Source of the DNA: an uncultured Lachnospiraceae bacterium
GTDB taxonomy: Bacteria > Bacillota_A > Clostridia > Lachnospirales > Lachnospiraceae
NCBI GenBank assembly: GCA_910585655.1
Contig: CAJUFW010000001.1
Location: forward strand, 1-64,000
Reading direction: 5' to 3'
Length of the DNA stretch: 64,000 nucleotides
Made by a program: the position numbers and the translations under genes
Shown: positions 34,450-45,034 of the stretch, in pieces
Numbering within the stretch: the first letter of the stretch is position 1
Layout of the letters: every line of letters begins with the position of its first letter
Notes under the pieces: generated by a model
Database searches by the model: none
What the model was told of the DNA's origin: nothing
Seen by the model: only the letters and a program-made list of their open reading frames with translations

Positions 34450-35328
34450 ATGCAGGAGATTCATTATGAAATCGTGACAACGGAAAACCCGATTGGTATA
34501 GAGCATTGTGTGATTGCTCCCGCAGTAGTACATGGGAGAGAGCATGATGTGACGCTGCACTGGCACAATGCTCTGGAAATGACATTGGTACAAAAAGGCG
34601 GGATCCAGTACATGGTAGAGGGGAAGCTTCAAGAGGCTAGAGAAGGGGAGTTCCTCTTTATCAACAGTGGCGCGATCCATTTGACTAGGAATGTTTCGGA
34701 TACGGAAGAAATCCAAGCGTTGGTCATGCTGCTTCCGGATACTTTTCTGGAGGAGCTGGTGCCGGAGGTTTCAAGACCATATTTTACTATCCCCGAACAT
34801 TCTTCGGTACGGGAGATTATTGCTACTTATATGTGGCAAATCGATACGTATATCAAGCATCCACAGCCTTTTTTAAATCTGCTGATCCGAAAGGAATTGA
34901 TTTCGATTGTTTATCAGCTTTTTTCCAAATGTTATGTAGAAAACAGAAGCGATAAGGCGAAGGATTCCGTGTGCAAGCAGGTGGTAGCCTATACCAGACA
35001 ACATTATACAGAGGAGCTTTCCTTAAAAGAGGTGGCAGCTCATTTTCATTTGCAGGAAAATTATTTCTGTCGTTATTTTAAAAAAGGAACAGGTATGTCG
35101 TATCACCAGTTTGTTTCCCAACTACGTCTTCAGTCAGCATTGAGCCATCTGGCTGCCGGAAACCGTTCGGAAACGGAGTGTGCCTTGGAAGCTGGTTTTT
35201 CGTCAGTGAAGCTTTTAATTGACTGGTGTAAGCGGATCTATTGTTGTACTCCGCAGCAATATATTAAACAAAACGGTAAAGCGGTGCTACAAAAAGAGAA
35301 AGGAGATTGTTATGAAAAAGCAGAGTAA
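34450..35328 (+). CDS. AraC-family transcriptional regulator
   Basis: 292 residues. An N-terminal cupin sensor domain (about 10-100; HWHNALEMTLVQKGGIQYMVEGK with the HWH...E pattern) is followed by a linker and two AraC helix-turn-helix units (about 195-285; LSLKEVAAHFHLQENYFCRYFKKGTGMSYHQFV in part, and TECALEAGFSSVKLLIDWCKR). It probably senses a sugar. It partly overlaps the start of the downstream solute-binding lipoprotein gene (ATG 35312 lies before its stop at 35328), so the two are coupled and it likely controls that transporter component. Confidence 0.88.
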   Translation: MQEIHYEIVTTENPIGIEHCVIAPAVVHGREHDVTLHWHNALEMTLVQKGGIQYMVEGKLQEAREGEFLFINSGAIHLTRNVSDTEEIQALVMLLPDTFLEELVPEVSRPYFTIPEHSSVREIIATYMWQIDTYIKHPQPFLNLLIRKELISIVYQLFSKCYVENRSDKAKDSVCKQVVAYTRQHYTEELSLKEVAAHFHLQENYFCRYFKKGTGMSYHQFVSQLRLQSALSHLAAGNRSETECALEAGFSSVKLLIDWCKRIYCCTPQQYIKQNGKAVLQKEKGDCYEKAE

Positions 35329-37012
35329 ATGTTACCAGAGAGCGCTTGCCCTTTGTTTAGCGCTTGTATTAAGCTTGTCCGCCCTATCTGGCTGCAATAA
35401 GGGAAAAAAAGATACGACACAGGAAAATAACAGTAAGACAGAAGGAAATCAGGAAAATCCAGAAGCGGGAAAAATAGACAACGACGGGCAAACAGAGGAG
35501 CAGATCGAGACCTGGAGCTGACCGCTTCCGGAAAAGAAGGAGCTTTCGATTTGGCTGGTCTGGTCGAACAGCTATATCCAGGATCCGAATGATTTAAAAG
35601 CCATTCAGGTGATTGAGGAAAAAACAAATGTACATATCAACTGGGTGTATGTGATTTCTCAGGAAGCGTCGGAAAAATTCGGTCTGATGGTTGCCTCCGG
35701 TGATTATCCGGATATTTTAAGAGGGGGTGGAGAATACTATACCGGCGGTCTGGAACAAGCCTGCGCAGATGGGGTGGTAGTGGATTTAAGCGAATATATT
35801 CCAGTCTATATGCCGACTTACCAGGCGCTTCGCACTTCCAATGAAAAGCTGATGAGGGATACGGTATCGGACGACGGACGTATGGTAGGCGTTTATACGA
35901 TTGCCTCTAACAATGGAGAAATTTGCGGAGAAAGTGTATGGGACGGGATGTGCGTTCGTAAGGACTGGCTGGATGAATTGAATATGGAGCTGCCGGTAAC
36001 GATTGACGATTGGCATGAAATGTTGGTCGCATTCCGGGACACTTATCATTGCGAAGCGCCGTTGATGATCGGCGCGACAAACGGGTATGATTTCTGTCAC
36101 AATTTCCTTTCTGCCTATGGAGTGTTGGGAGAATTTTATAACGACAACGGAACCGTCAAATATGGTCCGTTAGAGGACGGCTATCGGCAATGGGTACAGT
36201 TATTCCGGGACTGGTATGCGGAAGGGTTAATTGATCCGAACTTTATCAGCAACAATGTGACCGCGATGGCGAATCCGGAATACATCGGAACAGGCAGAGC
36301 CGGCGCGACGACCAATGTCTGGGGAATGACGGCAGATGTTTATAAACGCCAGGGTTATACGGACGATGAAGATTTCTTTTTGGCAGCGACCACTACTCCG
36401 GTGTTAAAAGAAGGCGATACTCCACAGATTGGGTATGCGATGAGCGAGCTGACCAAGGAGACGGTATGTATTACTACGGCTTGTCAAGATGTGGAGCTGG
36501 CGTGCCGCTATCTGGATTATTGGTATACCAAAGAATGTATGATGTTAGATTCTTATGGGATTGAGGGAGAAAGCTATGTGGAAAACGAGGACGGTACTTA
36601 TTCGTTTTCGGACTCGCTAAAAGAAGCGGTGTCAAACGGGGAATACCCGACGATTTCCGATGCAGTCTATACCTATACGCTTAGTACCTCGGATTTCGGA
36701 TTGTACAACTGGGGTGCTTTTATTCCGATGTATGAAGGAGAGCGGATGATCGAGGCGTATGATATGTGGAACCAGTCTTCTTATGATTTGCTGCTGCCTC
36801 CGTGTATGACCAATACCGAGGGAGAATTGGTGGCTTACAATAAGCTTTATACAGCGATTCAGACGCTGGTACAGGAACATACGATCAAATTTATTACCGG
36901 AGCGCTGCCGATGGAACAGTATGATACGTTTGTACAAAGTTTGTACGATTATGGAATTGAAGAATGTATTTCTTATAAGCAGGCGGCGCTAGAACGCTAT
37001 CTGGCGCGATAG
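35312..37012 (+). pseudogene. Extracellular solute-binding lipoprotein gene with one in-frame TGA
   Basis: From ATG 35312 (AAAGGAG upstream) the frame encodes a lipoprotein signal (ALCLALVLSLSALSGCNKG, lipobox LSGC) and an acidic Asn/Glu-rich linker, then meets TGA at 35519-35521. The same frame continues without a break to TAG at 37010-37012 with PLPEKKELSIWLVW, INWVYVISQEASEKFGLMVA, YMPTYQALRT and further family motifs. The protein matches the two lipoproteins at 59372 and 61086 in design, aligning just past the TGA with LPLPLTAEKENLSVW. It is an LplA-like family 1 binding protein for oligosaccharides. Without readthrough the mature domain is not linked to its signal peptide, so it is probably a recent pseudogene. 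No other lesion is visible. Confidence 0.8.
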
Positions 37013-37068
37013 GAAAGAGGATATATGCGGATATTATAAGTAACGCTATCTGGGTAAGGGCTATAAAA

Positions 37069-37110
37069 AACAGTCGGGAGAAACAATCGTTTCTTCCGAC
37101 TGTTTTTCTT
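37069..37110 (+). terminator. Strong intrinsic terminator
   Basis: AACAGTCGGGAGAAAC and GTTTCTTCCGACTGTT pair with a 4-base loop (AATC), followed by TTTCTTT. Confidence 0.9.
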
Positions 37111-37131
37111 TGATGGAAAATGATTTTACCC

Positions 37132-37160
37132 TTGCATGAAGGAAGGAGATTCGTTATAAT
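37132..37160 (+). promoter_or_regulatory. Sigma-A-type promoter of uppP
   Basis: TTGCAT (37132-37137) and consensus TATAAT (37155-37160) are 17 bases apart, about 93 bases before the uppP start. Confidence 0.75.
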
Positions 37161-37253
37161 AAAAAAGCGGGAAAATTTATCTTCCGTTTTGTTTTCTGCA
37201 TGAGGGTGGGAAGCAGTGAATAAGAATGGAAAAAACGGGAAGGAAGAAGTTTT

Positions 37254-38147
37254 ATGACAATATGGAAAGCAATCATTATGGGAGTGATACAGGGGTTGGC
37301 AGAATTCTTGCCGATCAGCAGTTCCGGGCATTTGGCGATTTTCAAGCATATTTTAAATATTGATTTGGAAAACGGCGGGCTGCTGTTTGACGTGTTGCTG
37401 CATCTAGGGACGTTAATTGCGGTGTTTATTGCCTTTTGGAGCGATATCCGCAAACTGATTGTAGAAGGTTTTGGCATTATCGGGGGCTTTTTTGCCAATG
37501 TTGGGCGGATGGCTGCCAATGTGGTTTCGCGCCCGGAAGGGGGAAAACGGGAATGGAAGCCTATTTTAAATACGCCGTACCGCCGGTTTGTGATGCTCAT
37601 TATCGTATCGACCATACCGACCGGGATCTTAGGGCTGGCGCTGCAAGACGTGATTGAACGGGCTTCGGCTACTTTGATTGTGCCGGGGATTTTCTTGATT
37701 TTGACGGCGATTTTACTGTTAGTGGCAGAAAACTATCGTCCAAAGAATGCGGGCAGAATAAAGGAGAAAAACGCTACCTATACGCAGGCTTTGATCGTAG
37801 GGACGGCGCAGGGGATTGCTACGATGCCAGGGCTTTCCCGTTCGGGCAGTACGATTACTGCCTGTTTACTATGCGGATTTGACAAAAGCTTTGCAGTAAG
37901 GTATTCTTTTATTATGTCGATTCCCGCTATCTTAGGGGCGTTGGTATTAGAATTAAAAGATTTTGGCAGTGAGACAATCGCTGCTTCAGAGCTTTGGTAC
38001 TATGCGGCAGGAACCTTGGTCTCGGCAGTAGTCGGTTATATTTGCATTAAAACGATGCTGGTTGTTGTAAGACAGAAGAAATTCCGGTATTTTGCCTATT
38101 ATTGTTTTGTAGTGGGACTGACTGCAGTAATGTGGAATTTTCTATAA
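37254..38147 (+). CDS. uppP: Undecaprenyl-diphosphate phosphatase (BacA/UppP)
   Basis: 297 residues, integral membrane. It dephosphorylates undecaprenyl pyrophosphate to recycle the lipid carrier of wall synthesis, and extra copies give bacitracin tolerance. The two family motifs are intact: GVIQGLAEFLPISSSGHLAI near residues 8-27 and TMPGLSRSGSTITACLLCG near 185-203, with about eight hydrophobic helices. The cytoplasmic loop around 80-105 is basic (RPEGGKREWKP) and longer than in many homologues. GGAAGGAAG precedes ATG 37254. It has its own promoter. ftsK follows after 54 bases. Confidence 0.95.
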   Translation: MTIWKAIIMGVIQGLAEFLPISSSGHLAIFKHILNIDLENGGLLFDVLLHLGTLIAVFIAFWSDIRKLIVEGFGIIGGFFANVGRMAANVVSRPEGGKREWKPILNTPYRRFVMLIIVSTIPTGILGLALQDVIERASATLIVPGIFLILTAILLLVAENYRPKNAGRIKEKNATYTQALIVGTAQGIATMPGLSRSGSTITACLLCGFDKSFAVRYSFIMSIPAILGALVLELKDFGSETIAASELWYYAAGTLVSAVVGYICIKTMLVVVRQKKFRYFAYYCFVVGLTAVMWNFL

Positions 38148-38201
38148 AGGCAGACGAACCAAGTGGGATCAATGAGGAATGGGAGCAGAGGGAGGATAAC
38201 G

Positions 38202-41200
38202 ATGGCAGGTAGTCAAAATACCAGCAGAAAGGGACAGAGTTCCGGAACTGGGAGCAGGAAAAGTTCGGCTGGAAGAAAACCCGTCCCGGCTGATAAAAAG
38301 GTTACGAGAAGGAATACAGCCAGAAAATCCGCAGAATTAGAACAAGACGAGATGGAGCAGACAGAAAGCATTTGGTATCGCTATCAGGAGGAAATTATCC
38401 TGATGCTGGTACTGGTGCTTTCCGTGCTGTTATTGCTGAGTAATTTCCATCTGTGCGGTCCGGCGGGGGAGTTTATCAATCAGGCGGCGTTTGGTCTGAT
38501 GGGTTTTTTGGCTTATATTTTTCCGGTGCTGCTCTTTTTTGGAACGGCGTTTTATCTGTCGAATCGGAAAAACCGCAGTATCGTCCAGAAGCTGATTTGT
38601 ATGGTTTTGCTCTATTTTATTTTAGCTGCTTTGCTGCAAATGGTCACATATGGCAGCTCAGCCGAGTTAAAAATAAAGGACTTATATTTTATGAGCGCCA
38701 ACGGAAGAGACGGAGGAGGCTTTCTAGGCGGGGGATTAGCGAAGCTTCTTTGCTCGGTGATTGACGTAGTGGGAACCTATATTGTACTGATTGGTGCAAT
38801 CTTGGTGCTTTTGATGTTTATTACAGAAAAGTTTCTGTTTGCCTTCGTCGGAAACAAATATCAGGAGCGTCGGAGGCTGCGTCAGGAGCGAAAGGAACGG
38901 GAAGTATGGCTGGAGGAAAGCGCGCTGGCAATAGAGGAGGTACCGGAGGAGTTAGAAGACTTGTCCGGTAAAGAACACGGGATGGCTTATGAAAGAAACG
39001 TATATTCTTTGGAGGAACAAAAGCGAAAGAGACGGAAGGTAAGCAGCTACACGTTCCCTGCTGAGGAGGAAAAAAATACCGATTCGGTAGAGATGCGAGA
39101 GCTAAAGCTGCAAAACCTGGTGATTCAGCGAGGTGGGGAAACGGAAGTAGTAGGGGTTTCTCCTTATTATGAGGAAGAGATTAAGAAAAAATTTGGTGTC
39201 CAAACGGAAAAGCAGCCGCATTCAGAGCAGGAATCAGAAGAGATGCAGCCGCCTCAAAGACAACCGGAGAAGCCGGAAAACCTGCCGAAAGCTGCCAAGC
39301 CGAATACTCCAAAAGAGGCAGGAAGCTCCTTATTGCAGAGCTTAAAAAGAAAAAAGGAACGACCAGAGCCTATAGAATCTCATACTGTGTCGGTTCTTCC
39401 GGTTTCCTCTACAAAGGAAAAAGATGTCAAGCCGCCTATAGAGGAAGGCTTACTTTCCTGGGATATGTTAGATAAGAACCTTGATATATTGGAAGCAGCT
39501 CCGGCTCCTTCCGGGAAAGAAGAATTGGAGCCGATATCTGCCTTTGCGGAACATACGCCTGTTTTTGCAGAATCAACACTGCAAAAGCCGGCAGAGCATC
39601 CGCAGCCGGAGAGCGGCAGCGAACCAGAGCCGGTTTTGTCAGAACCCGTTTCGGCAAAACTTGATTTATCAGATGCTCTTTTAACCGAATCGGTTCCATC
39701 AAAGTCCGTTTCGCGAGAAGTTGCTCCGTTAGAAATTATTCCGCCAGAGTCTGGTCTGTCAGAGGTTGTTCCACCGGAAGTAGTTCCGTCGGAAGCTATT
39801 TCGTTAGAAGCTGCTCCGCCGGAAGTTATTTCGTTGGAAGCCATTTCGTCAGAAGCCATTTTGCCAGAGGTTGCTTCGCCGAACGTTGTTCCGACAGCAC
39901 AACGTCCATCAGAACAACTTCCGTTAGAGGCGATGTTACCAGAGGCAGCGGCAGCCGATCCGGTTTCATCGGGAGTGATAGCAGGGGAAGCGGCATTACC
40001 AAAGGAAGAGCCTGTTCTTTCGGAAGTTTCTTCCTCCGAGCGAGCTTTAGAGGAGGAAAAGGAACGGATCTTAAAGGCAAAGTCGATCGAGGGGAATCAG
40101 CCGCTGGATTCCTATGCCAAAACTCCTCCGGTAGAAAATCATAGTTCCATACAAAACGAGCCGGTACAAAAGGCGGAGCCGGCATCAACGCTTTCTATTC
40201 CAGCAATCCAGCCAAGTCCGGAGCCGTATCGCTTTCCGTCGGTAAAGCTGCTCAATGAGCCGCCGAACGATCAAAGGGGTGCGAGCAATGAGGAGTTGCA
40301 GGAAACGGCGATGACGCTGCAAAAAACGTTAGATAGCTTTGGAGTGCGGGTAACTGTAACTAACGTAAGCTGCGGTCCGGCGGTGACGCGTTATGAGCTG
40401 CAACCGGAGAGAGGTGTTAAGGTCAGCCGGATTACGGGACTGACCGACGATATCAAGCTGAACTTGGCAGCAGCAGATATCCGGATCGAGGCACCGATTC
40501 CAGGGAAAGCTGCAGTAGGGATTGAGGTGCCGAACAAGGAAAATGCAACGGTATTTTTAAGAGAGCTATTGGAAACCGACGCTTTTAAAGAGCATAAATC
40601 AAGCGTGGCGTTTGCGGTCGGAAAGGATATCGGTGGACAGACCGTCGTGACGGATATTGCGAAGATGCCCCATTTGCTGATTGCCGGAGCAACCGGTTCC
40701 GGAAAATCCGTCTGTATCAATACCCTGATTATGAGTGTATTGTACAAGGCCGATCCGAATGATGTCAAACTGATTATGATCGATCCGAAGGTGGTAGAAT
40801 TAAGTGTCTATAACGGAATACCGCATCTGTTGATTCCGGTTGTCACCGATCCGAAAAAAGCGAGCGGTGCCTTAAACTGGGCGGTCATGGAAATGATGGA
40901 TCGATATCAGAGATTTGCCGACGTCGGTGTTCGGGATGTAAAAGGTTACAATGAAAAGATTGCCTCTGCCGCTCAGTATAAAGAGGACCCTCGGTATGTG
41001 AAAATGCCGCAAATCGTGATTATTGTGGACGAGCTGGCGGATCTGATGATGGTAGCGCCGGGAGAGGTCGAGGATGCGATTTGCCGTCTGGCGCAGTTAG
41101 CGAGAGCGGCGGGGATTCATCTGGTGATTGCCACACAGCGTCCTTCGGTCAATGTCATTACCGGTCTGATCAAAGCGAATATCCCATCCAGGATTGCCTT

Positions 41201-41702
41201 TGCGGTTTCTTCCGCGATTGATTCCCGGACGATTCTTGACGGAGCCGGAGCAGAAAAGCTGTTAGGAAAGGGAGACATGCTCTTTTTTCCGACGGGATAT
41301 CCAAAGCCGGTGCGGGTGCAGGGTGCCTTTGTAACGGATCAGGAAGTAACGGCGGTGGTGGATTATCTGCGGGAACAGCATAACGGCGCAAGCTATAATG
41401 CCGAGATTATCAAACGAGTGGACAATGCTCAGCCGTCGCCAGGCAATACAGGCGGTGACGCCGCGTATGGAAATGGGAATGGACAGGATGAATACTTTGC
41501 GGAGGCTGGGAAATTTATTATCGAAAAGGATAAGGCGTCGATTGGAATGTTACAGCGCGTCTATAAAATCGGCTTTAACCGGGCGGCGCGGATTATGGAT
41601 CAGCTCTCTGAGGCAGGGGTAGTAGGACCGGAGGAGGGAACGAAGCCAAGAAAGGTTTTGATGTCCTTAGAGGAATTTGAAAACTACTTGGAGCAAAATT
41701 AG
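38202..41702 (+). CDS. ftsK: DNA translocase FtsK/SpoIIIE
   Basis: 1166 residues. It pumps chromosome ends through the division or sporulation septum. A basic N-terminus is followed by four membrane helices (about 75-220), then a very long linker (about 225-680). The motor has [22 protein letters not shown] (in part), Walker [12 protein letters not shown] (about 828), [13 protein letters not shown], and Walker [14 protein letters not shown]. The C-terminal gamma domain (about 1090-1166; [22 protein letters not shown]) binds the orienting KOPS/SRS sequences. The linker at about 470-600 is a degenerate repeat of Pro-Glu-Val/Ala-x-Ser/Pro-x-Glu units, unusually long. ATG 38202 is chosen for its GGGAGG site; the upstream in-frame ATG 38163 has none. 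Confidence 0.95.
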   Translation: MAGSQNTSRKGQSSGTGSRKSSAGRKPVPADKKVTRRNTARKSAELEQDEMEQTESIWYRYQEEIILMLVLVLSVLLLLSNFHLCGPAGEFINQAAFGLMGFLAYIFPVLLFFGTAFYLSNRKNRSIVQKLICMVLLYFILAALLQMVTYGSSAELKIKDLYFMSANGRDGGGFLGGGLAKLLCSVIDVVGTYIVLIGAILVLLMFITEKFLFAFVGNKYQERRRLRQERKEREVWLEESALAIEEVPEELEDLSGKEHGMAYERNVYSLEEQKRKRRKVSSYTFPAEEEKNTDSVEMRELKLQNLVIQRGGETEVVGVSPYYEEEIKKKFGVQTEKQPHSEQESEEMQPPQRQPEKPENLPKAAKPNTPKEAGSSLLQSLKRKKERPEPIESHTVSVLPVSSTKEKDVKPPIEEGLLSWDMLDKNLDILEAAPAPSGKEELEPISAFAEHTPVFAESTLQKPAEHPQPESGSEPEPVLSEPVSAKLDLSDALLTESVPSKSVSREVAPLEIIPPESGLSEVVPPEVVPSEAISLEAAPPEVISLEAISSEAILPEVASPNVVPTAQRPSEQLPLEAMLPEAAAADPVSSGVIAGEAALPKEEPVLSEVSSSERALEEEKERILKAKSIEGNQPLDSYAKTPPVENHSSIQNEPVQKAEPASTLSIPAIQPSPEPYRFPSVKLLNEPPNDQRGASNEELQETAMTLQKTLDSFGVRVTVTNVSCGPAVTRYELQPERGVKVSRITGLTDDIKLNLAAADIRIEAPIPGKAAVGIEVPNKENATVFLRELLETDAFKEHKSSVAFAVGKDIGGQTVVTDIAKMPHLLIAGATGSGKSVCINTLIMSVLYKADPNDVKLIMIDPKVVELSVYNGIPHLLIPVVTDPKKASGALNWAVMEMMDRYQRFADVGVRDVKGYNEKIASAAQYKEDPRYVKMPQIVIIVDELADLMMVAPGEVEDAICRLAQLARAAGIHLVIATQRPSVNVITGLIKANIPSRIAFAVSSAIDSRTILDGAGAEKLLGKGDMLFFPTGYPKPVRVQGAFVTDQEVTAVVDYLREQHNGASYNAEIIKRVDNAQPSPGNTGGDAAYGNGNGQDEYFAEAGKFIIEKDKASIGMLQRVYKIGFNRAARIMDQLSEAGVVGPEEGTKPRKVLMSLEEFENYLEQN

Positions 41703-41814
41703 GTTTCAGGACGTTTGGTTTTTTGCCAAACGGAAGGAAATAAAGCACAAAGCAGGTGAGATCAAACCACCTGGGAAACGAAAGGTTACGGATCAAATGA
41801 AGGAGGATGCTCAG
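41703..41814 (+). promoter_or_regulatory. Leader of fhs with two hairpins
   Basis: CGTTTGG (41712-41718) pairs with CCAAACG (41726-41732) around TTTTTTG, and CAGGTG (41753-41758) pairs with CACCTG (41768-41773). No T-run follows either. The pattern does not match the tetrahydrofolate riboswitch as I know it. Confidence 0.35.
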
Positions 41815-43485
41815 ATGAAAACAGACATTCAGATTGCACAGGAAACGCAGATGGCGCATATCCGGGAGGTAGCGGCACAGTTGGATATCCGGGAGGAGGA
41901 GCTAGAGTACTATGGAAAGTACAAAGCCAAACTGTCCGACGAACTTTGGGATCGTGTCAAGGATCGTCCGGATGGGAAGCTGATTTTGGTGACAGCCATC
42001 AATCCAACTCCGGCAGGAGAAGGAAAGACGACGACGAGCGTAGGACTGGGAGAAGCTTTTGGAAAGCTGCACAAGAAAGCCGTGATTGCATTGCGGGAGC
42101 CATCCTTGGGACCATGCTTTGGTATTAAAGGCGGGGCAGCGGGAGGCGGTTATGCCCAGGTAGTGCCAATGGAGGATCTGAACCTTCATTTTACCGGGGA
42201 TTTTCATGCGATTACTTCAGCAAACAATCTTTTGGCAGCGCTTTTAGACAACCATATCCATCAGGGAAACGAGCTTGCGATCGATCCGAACCAAATCGTT
42301 TGGAAGCGTTGCCTGGATATGAACGACCGTGCGTTAAGAAATATTATTGTCGGTTTGGGGAAAAAGTCAGACGGCGTAGTAAGAGAGGATCATTTCGTGA
42401 TTACGGTGGCTTCGGAGATTATGGCGATTCTTTGTCTGGCAGATGATATGGAAGATTTGAAAAAGCGTCTGGGACGGATTATCGTTGCTTATAACTATGC
42501 AGGAGAGCCGGTAACTGCCGAACAGCTTCATGCAGTAGGTTCGATGGCAGCGCTGTTAAAGGATGCCTTAAAGCCGAATCTGATTCAGACGTTAGAGCAT
42601 ACTCCGGCGATTGTACACGGCGGACCGTTTGCCAACATTGCACATGGCTGTAATTCCGTCCGCGCTACGAAAACAGCCCTAAAACTGGCAGATTATGTCG
42701 TGACGGAGGCAGGCTTTGGTGCCGATCTTGGAGCTGAGAAGTTTTTGGATATCAAGTGCCGGATGGCAGGGCTAAAACCGGATGCAATCGTACTGGTAGC
42801 TACCGTGCGCGCGCTGAAATACAACGGTGGAATAGCAAAAAAAGATCTGGCAGCAGAAAACCTGACAGCATTGGAAAAGGGAATCGTCAACCTGGAAAAG
42901 CATATTGAAAACCTGCAGCGTTATGATGTGCCGATTGTTGTTACTTTAAACCGCTTTGTGACGGACTCCGATGCAGAGCTGGCATATGTCAAAGAATTTT
43001 GTGAAAAGCGCGGCTGTGAATTCGCCTTATCCGAGGTTTGGGAAAAGGGCGGAGAAGGCGGCATTGATCTGGCAGAAAAAGTGCTGCAGACGTTGGAAAC
43101 AAAAGAATCGCATTTCCATGTGCTGTATGAGGATTCGCTTTCCTTAAAGGAAAAGATTGAAAAAATCGCCAAAGAAATTTATGGAGCGGACGGTGTGACT
43201 TACGATCCGGCTGCCAGCAGGGCTCTGGCAAGGATCGAAGATCTGGGCTTTCAGCATGTACCGGTTTGTATGGCGAAAAACCAGTATTCGCTTTCCGATG
43301 ACCAGAAAAAACTGGGACGTCCGACCGGTTTTACCGTCCATGTCCGGGAGGTTTATGTTTCGGCAGGCGCAGGTTTTGTCGTAGCGATTACGGGAACGAT
43401 TATGACGATGCCGGGACTTGGAAAGACGCCGGCGGCGTATGGGATTGATGTGACAGAAGACGGTGTGATTACCGGTCTGTTCTAG
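41815..43485 (+). CDS. fhs: Formate--tetrahydrofolate ligase
   Basis: 556 residues, the usual length. It makes 10-formyl-THF from formate, THF and ATP, the entry step of the C1 branch used in acetogenesis and purine synthesis. Signatures are the P-loop [20 protein letters not shown] (about 58-77), [20 protein letters not shown] (about 96-115), the THF-binding region [14 protein letters not shown] (about 263-276), and the end [15 protein letters not shown] 41815 has AAGGAGG at the right distance; upstream in-frame ATGs have none. It works with fchA and folD at 23-24.6 kb, although it is not adjacent to them. Confidence 0.96.
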   Translation: MKTDIQIAQETQMAHIREVAAQLDIREEELEYYGKYKAKLSDELWDRVKDRPDGKLILVTAINPTPAGEGKTTTSVGLGEAFGKLHKKAVIALREPSLGPCFGIKGGAAGGGYAQVVPMEDLNLHFTGDFHAITSANNLLAALLDNHIHQGNELAIDPNQIVWKRCLDMNDRALRNIIVGLGKKSDGVVREDHFVITVASEIMAILCLADDMEDLKKRLGRIIVAYNYAGEPVTAEQLHAVGSMAALLKDALKPNLIQTLEHTPAIVHGGPFANIAHGCNSVRATKTALKLADYVVTEAGFGADLGAEKFLDIKCRMAGLKPDAIVLVATVRALKYNGGIAKKDLAAENLTALEKGIVNLEKHIENLQRYDVPIVVTLNRFVTDSDAELAYVKEFCEKRGCEFALSEVWEKGGEGGIDLAEKVLQTLETKESHFHVLYEDSLSLKEKIEKIAKEIYGADGVTYDPAASRALARIEDLGFQHVPVCMAKNQYSLSDDQKKLGRPTGFTVHVREVYVSAGAGFVVAITGTIMTMPGLGKTPAAYGIDVTEDGVITGLF

Positions 43486-43580
43486 GCAGGAAAGGAAGGC
43501 GCCGGGAGAGGAAACACCTTCCTTGCTTCCGGTGCCAGTTTGAATAGGATTGGGGAAATTTATAGATTGGAGAGGTACTT

Positions 43581-43907
43581 ATGAAAGAAATGGTTGCAGC
43601 CGGGATTTTGTTTTTGATTGCGATTGGAGCATTTATCCTTAGTATCCGTTCTTTTCAGGAAAAAGGATTTTTGTTCAATAATGCGTATTTGTATGCTTCT
43701 AAAAAGGAACGTAGCCAGATGGATAAAAGCCCGCATTATAGGCAGACGGCAGTCGTCTTTTTACTAATCAGTATTGTATTTGCTCTAAATGCAGTAGAGG
43801 GTCTTTTGGACAGCGGCTGGCTGCTGTGGGTAGGAATTTTCTTTATTGTGCTTACGATAATTTACGCCGTCGCTTCTAGTATCCAGATAGAACGGAAGCA
43901 GCAATAG
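43581..43907 (+). CDS. Small two-to-three-helix membrane protein, DUF3784-like
   Basis: 108 residues. The hydrophobic segments are about 3-23 (VAAGILFLIAIGAFILSI), 57-74 (AVVFLLISIVFALNAVEG) and 80-99 (LLWVGIFFIVLTIIYAVASS). The loop FNNAYLYASKKERSQMDKSPHYRQ between the first two is the part that resembles DUF3784 proteins (recall, moderate). The function is unknown. GGAGAGG precedes ATG 43581. It lies between fhs and the SEC-C protein gene. Confidence 0.7.
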   Translation: MKEMVAAGILFLIAIGAFILSIRSFQEKGFLFNNAYLYASKKERSQMDKSPHYRQTAVVFLLISIVFALNAVEGLLDSGWLLWVGIFFIVLTIIYAVASSIQIERKQQ

Positions 43908-43980
43908 GAGAGAAACGCGAGTAGAATAATGGAAGCGAACCAAAGGGAAGAGATAAAAAGAAAGGAAAAGGGAACATTAT

Positions 43981-44487
43981 ATGAGTTTACTCGAAAACTG
44001 GAGAGAGTTTGCATATTCACAGGAGAGAAGCCAGAGAGCAATGGATTTGTTCTGGGCGGATTATTTTAATCAGGAAAAGGTGGTTTATGAGGAACTGTTG
44101 TCTGCTCCGGACACCATCGTGACTGGTACGGTAAAGGAGCTGGCAGAACGGTACCAGATGGATATCAACTATATGGTTGGTTTTCTTGACGGAATCAACG
44201 ACAGTCTGAAAGCGCCGAATCCGATCGAAGAAATGGACGAAGAGACCAACGTTTCTCTGGAATATGACAAGGAAAAGCTTTATTATAATATGGTAGCGGC
44301 GAAAGCAGACTGGCTATATGAACTGCCTCAGTGGGAGAGCCTTTTGAGCGAGGAACGAAGAAAGGAACTATACCGGGAGCAGAAGCAGTCAGGAACCGTG
44401 CGAAAAGAAAAGAAGGTTGGACGTAACGATCCATGTCCTTGCGGAAGCGGTAAAAAGTACAAACAGTGCTGCGGACGGACGGCGTAA
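43981..44487 (+). CDS. SEC-C metal-binding domain protein
   Basis: 168 residues. The first 130 are helical and acidic, with no recognised catalytic domain ([34 protein letters not shown]). The C-terminal 21 residues form a SEC-C zinc motif, [20 protein letters not shown], like the tail of SecA. Such stand-alone proteins are thought to bind zinc and perhaps ribosomal or SecA partners, but the role is unknown. AAAGG lies upstream of ATG 43981. The next small membrane protein gene starts 29 bases later, suggesting an operon. Confidence 0.85.
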   Translation: MSLLENWREFAYSQERSQRAMDLFWADYFNQEKVVYEELLSAPDTIVTGTVKELAERYQMDINYMVGFLDGINDSLKAPNPIEEMDEETNVSLEYDKEKLYYNMVAAKADWLYELPQWESLLSEERRKELYREQKQSGTVRKEKKVGRNDPCPCGSGKKYKQCCGRTA

Positions 44488-44515
44488 AGTTTTTAAGAAA
44501 TTAGGAGAGTGTGAT

Positions 44516-44767
44516 ATGAAAGAAAAGCAAGAGAACTTGCTTCAGCAAGAAAAGTTACCTCAGCAAAAGAGAACGCGTTTTCAGCGGATATTGGCGTGGG
44601 CAGGGATTCTTTTGCTTTTGGCGCTTTATGTCATCACGTTTGTAGCAGCGATTGTTAGCTCTCCATCCGCAAACGGTCTGTTTTTAGCCAGCCTGACGTT
44701 GACGTTTGTCATTCCGGCAGCGATTTATGTCTATCAGTGGATACGCCGGGTGATGAAAAAGAAATAA
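44516..44767 (+). CDS. Small membrane protein, unknown
   Basis: 83 residues. A charged Gln/Lys-rich N-terminus (about 1-25) is followed by two helices (about 27-47 LAWAGILLLLALYVITFVAAI and 53-73 LFLASLTLTFVIPAAIYVY) and a basic end. No family is recognised. ATG 44516 has TTAGGAGAG upstream; the longer frame from 44417 lies within the SEC-C gene and is not used. A terminator follows. Confidence 0.7.
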   Translation: MKEKQENLLQQEKLPQQKRTRFQRILAWAGILLLLALYVITFVAAIVSSPSANGLFLASLTLTFVIPAAIYVYQWIRRVMKKK

Positions 44768-44795
44768 CCAGATGTTTTATGTATAGAGGATAAAA

Positions 44796-44834
44796 GAGGA
44801 GACTGCAGAATTACTTTGCAATCTCCTTTTAATT
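44796..44834 (+). terminator. Intrinsic terminator
   Basis: AGGAGA and TCTCCT, extended inside by TGCA/TGCA, form a hairpin followed by TTTTAATTTT. Confidence 0.7.
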
Positions 44835-44839
44835 TTATA

Positions 44840-44959
44840 GGATAGGAAATCTATCCAGGCAGGATACACACTCACGCGGATGGATTTAGATGGGTTAGCG
44901 TGCCAGATACCGATCGAGCGCCGCCTGATAGAAAAATCTGACTGGGAGTGTGTGAAAAA
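44840..44959. repeat. Structured intergenic element
   Basis: GGATAG-GAAAT-CTATCC (44840-44856) is a tight hairpin. ACACACTC (44866-44873) pairs with GAGTGTGT (44946-44953) across about 70 bases that contain smaller hairpins (CACGC/GCGTG). GGCAGGAT-ACACACTCACGCGGATGGA resembles GGTAGGATGCGTACTCGCGC-GCATGGA at 48.46 kb and the GGGCAGGATTC block at 28.30 kb, so it seems to belong to a dispersed family. Confidence 0.5.
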
Positions 44960-44979
44960 TGATTATAAATTTTTCATGC

Positions 44980-45008
44980 TTGAATAATCTACCTCCGTTC
45001 TATATAAT
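44980..45008 (+). promoter_or_regulatory. Sigma-A-type promoter of the DUF4869/ATPase cassette
   Basis: TTGAAT (44980-44985) and consensus TATAAT (45003-45008) are 17 bases apart, 24 bases before the DUF4869 start codon. Confidence 0.7.
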
Positions 45009-45016
45009 GAAAGGAA

Positions 45017-45034
45017 AAGGAGGATACCACTATG
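45017..45034 (+). repeat. 18-bp leader repeat, copy 1 of 3 (ribosome site plus start codon)
   Basis: AAGGAGGATACCACTATG occurs identically here, at 46509-46526 and at 47484-47501, each time ending in the start codon of a gene. Copies 1 and 2 flank the AT-rich two-gene cassette. Confidence 0.9.

Noticed and set aside
35519..35521. Selenocysteine codon
   Set aside because: The TGA lies in a non-conserved linker of a binding protein and no suitable hairpin follows.
39380..39859. Minus-strand open frame with Ser/Asp repeats inside ftsK
   Set aside because: It is the mirror image of the Pro-Glu repeat linker of FtsK on the other strand, with no ribosome site.
41703..41814. Tetrahydrofolate riboswitch before fhs
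   Set aside because: Two hairpins are present, but the conserved THF-riboswitch sequence is not visible.
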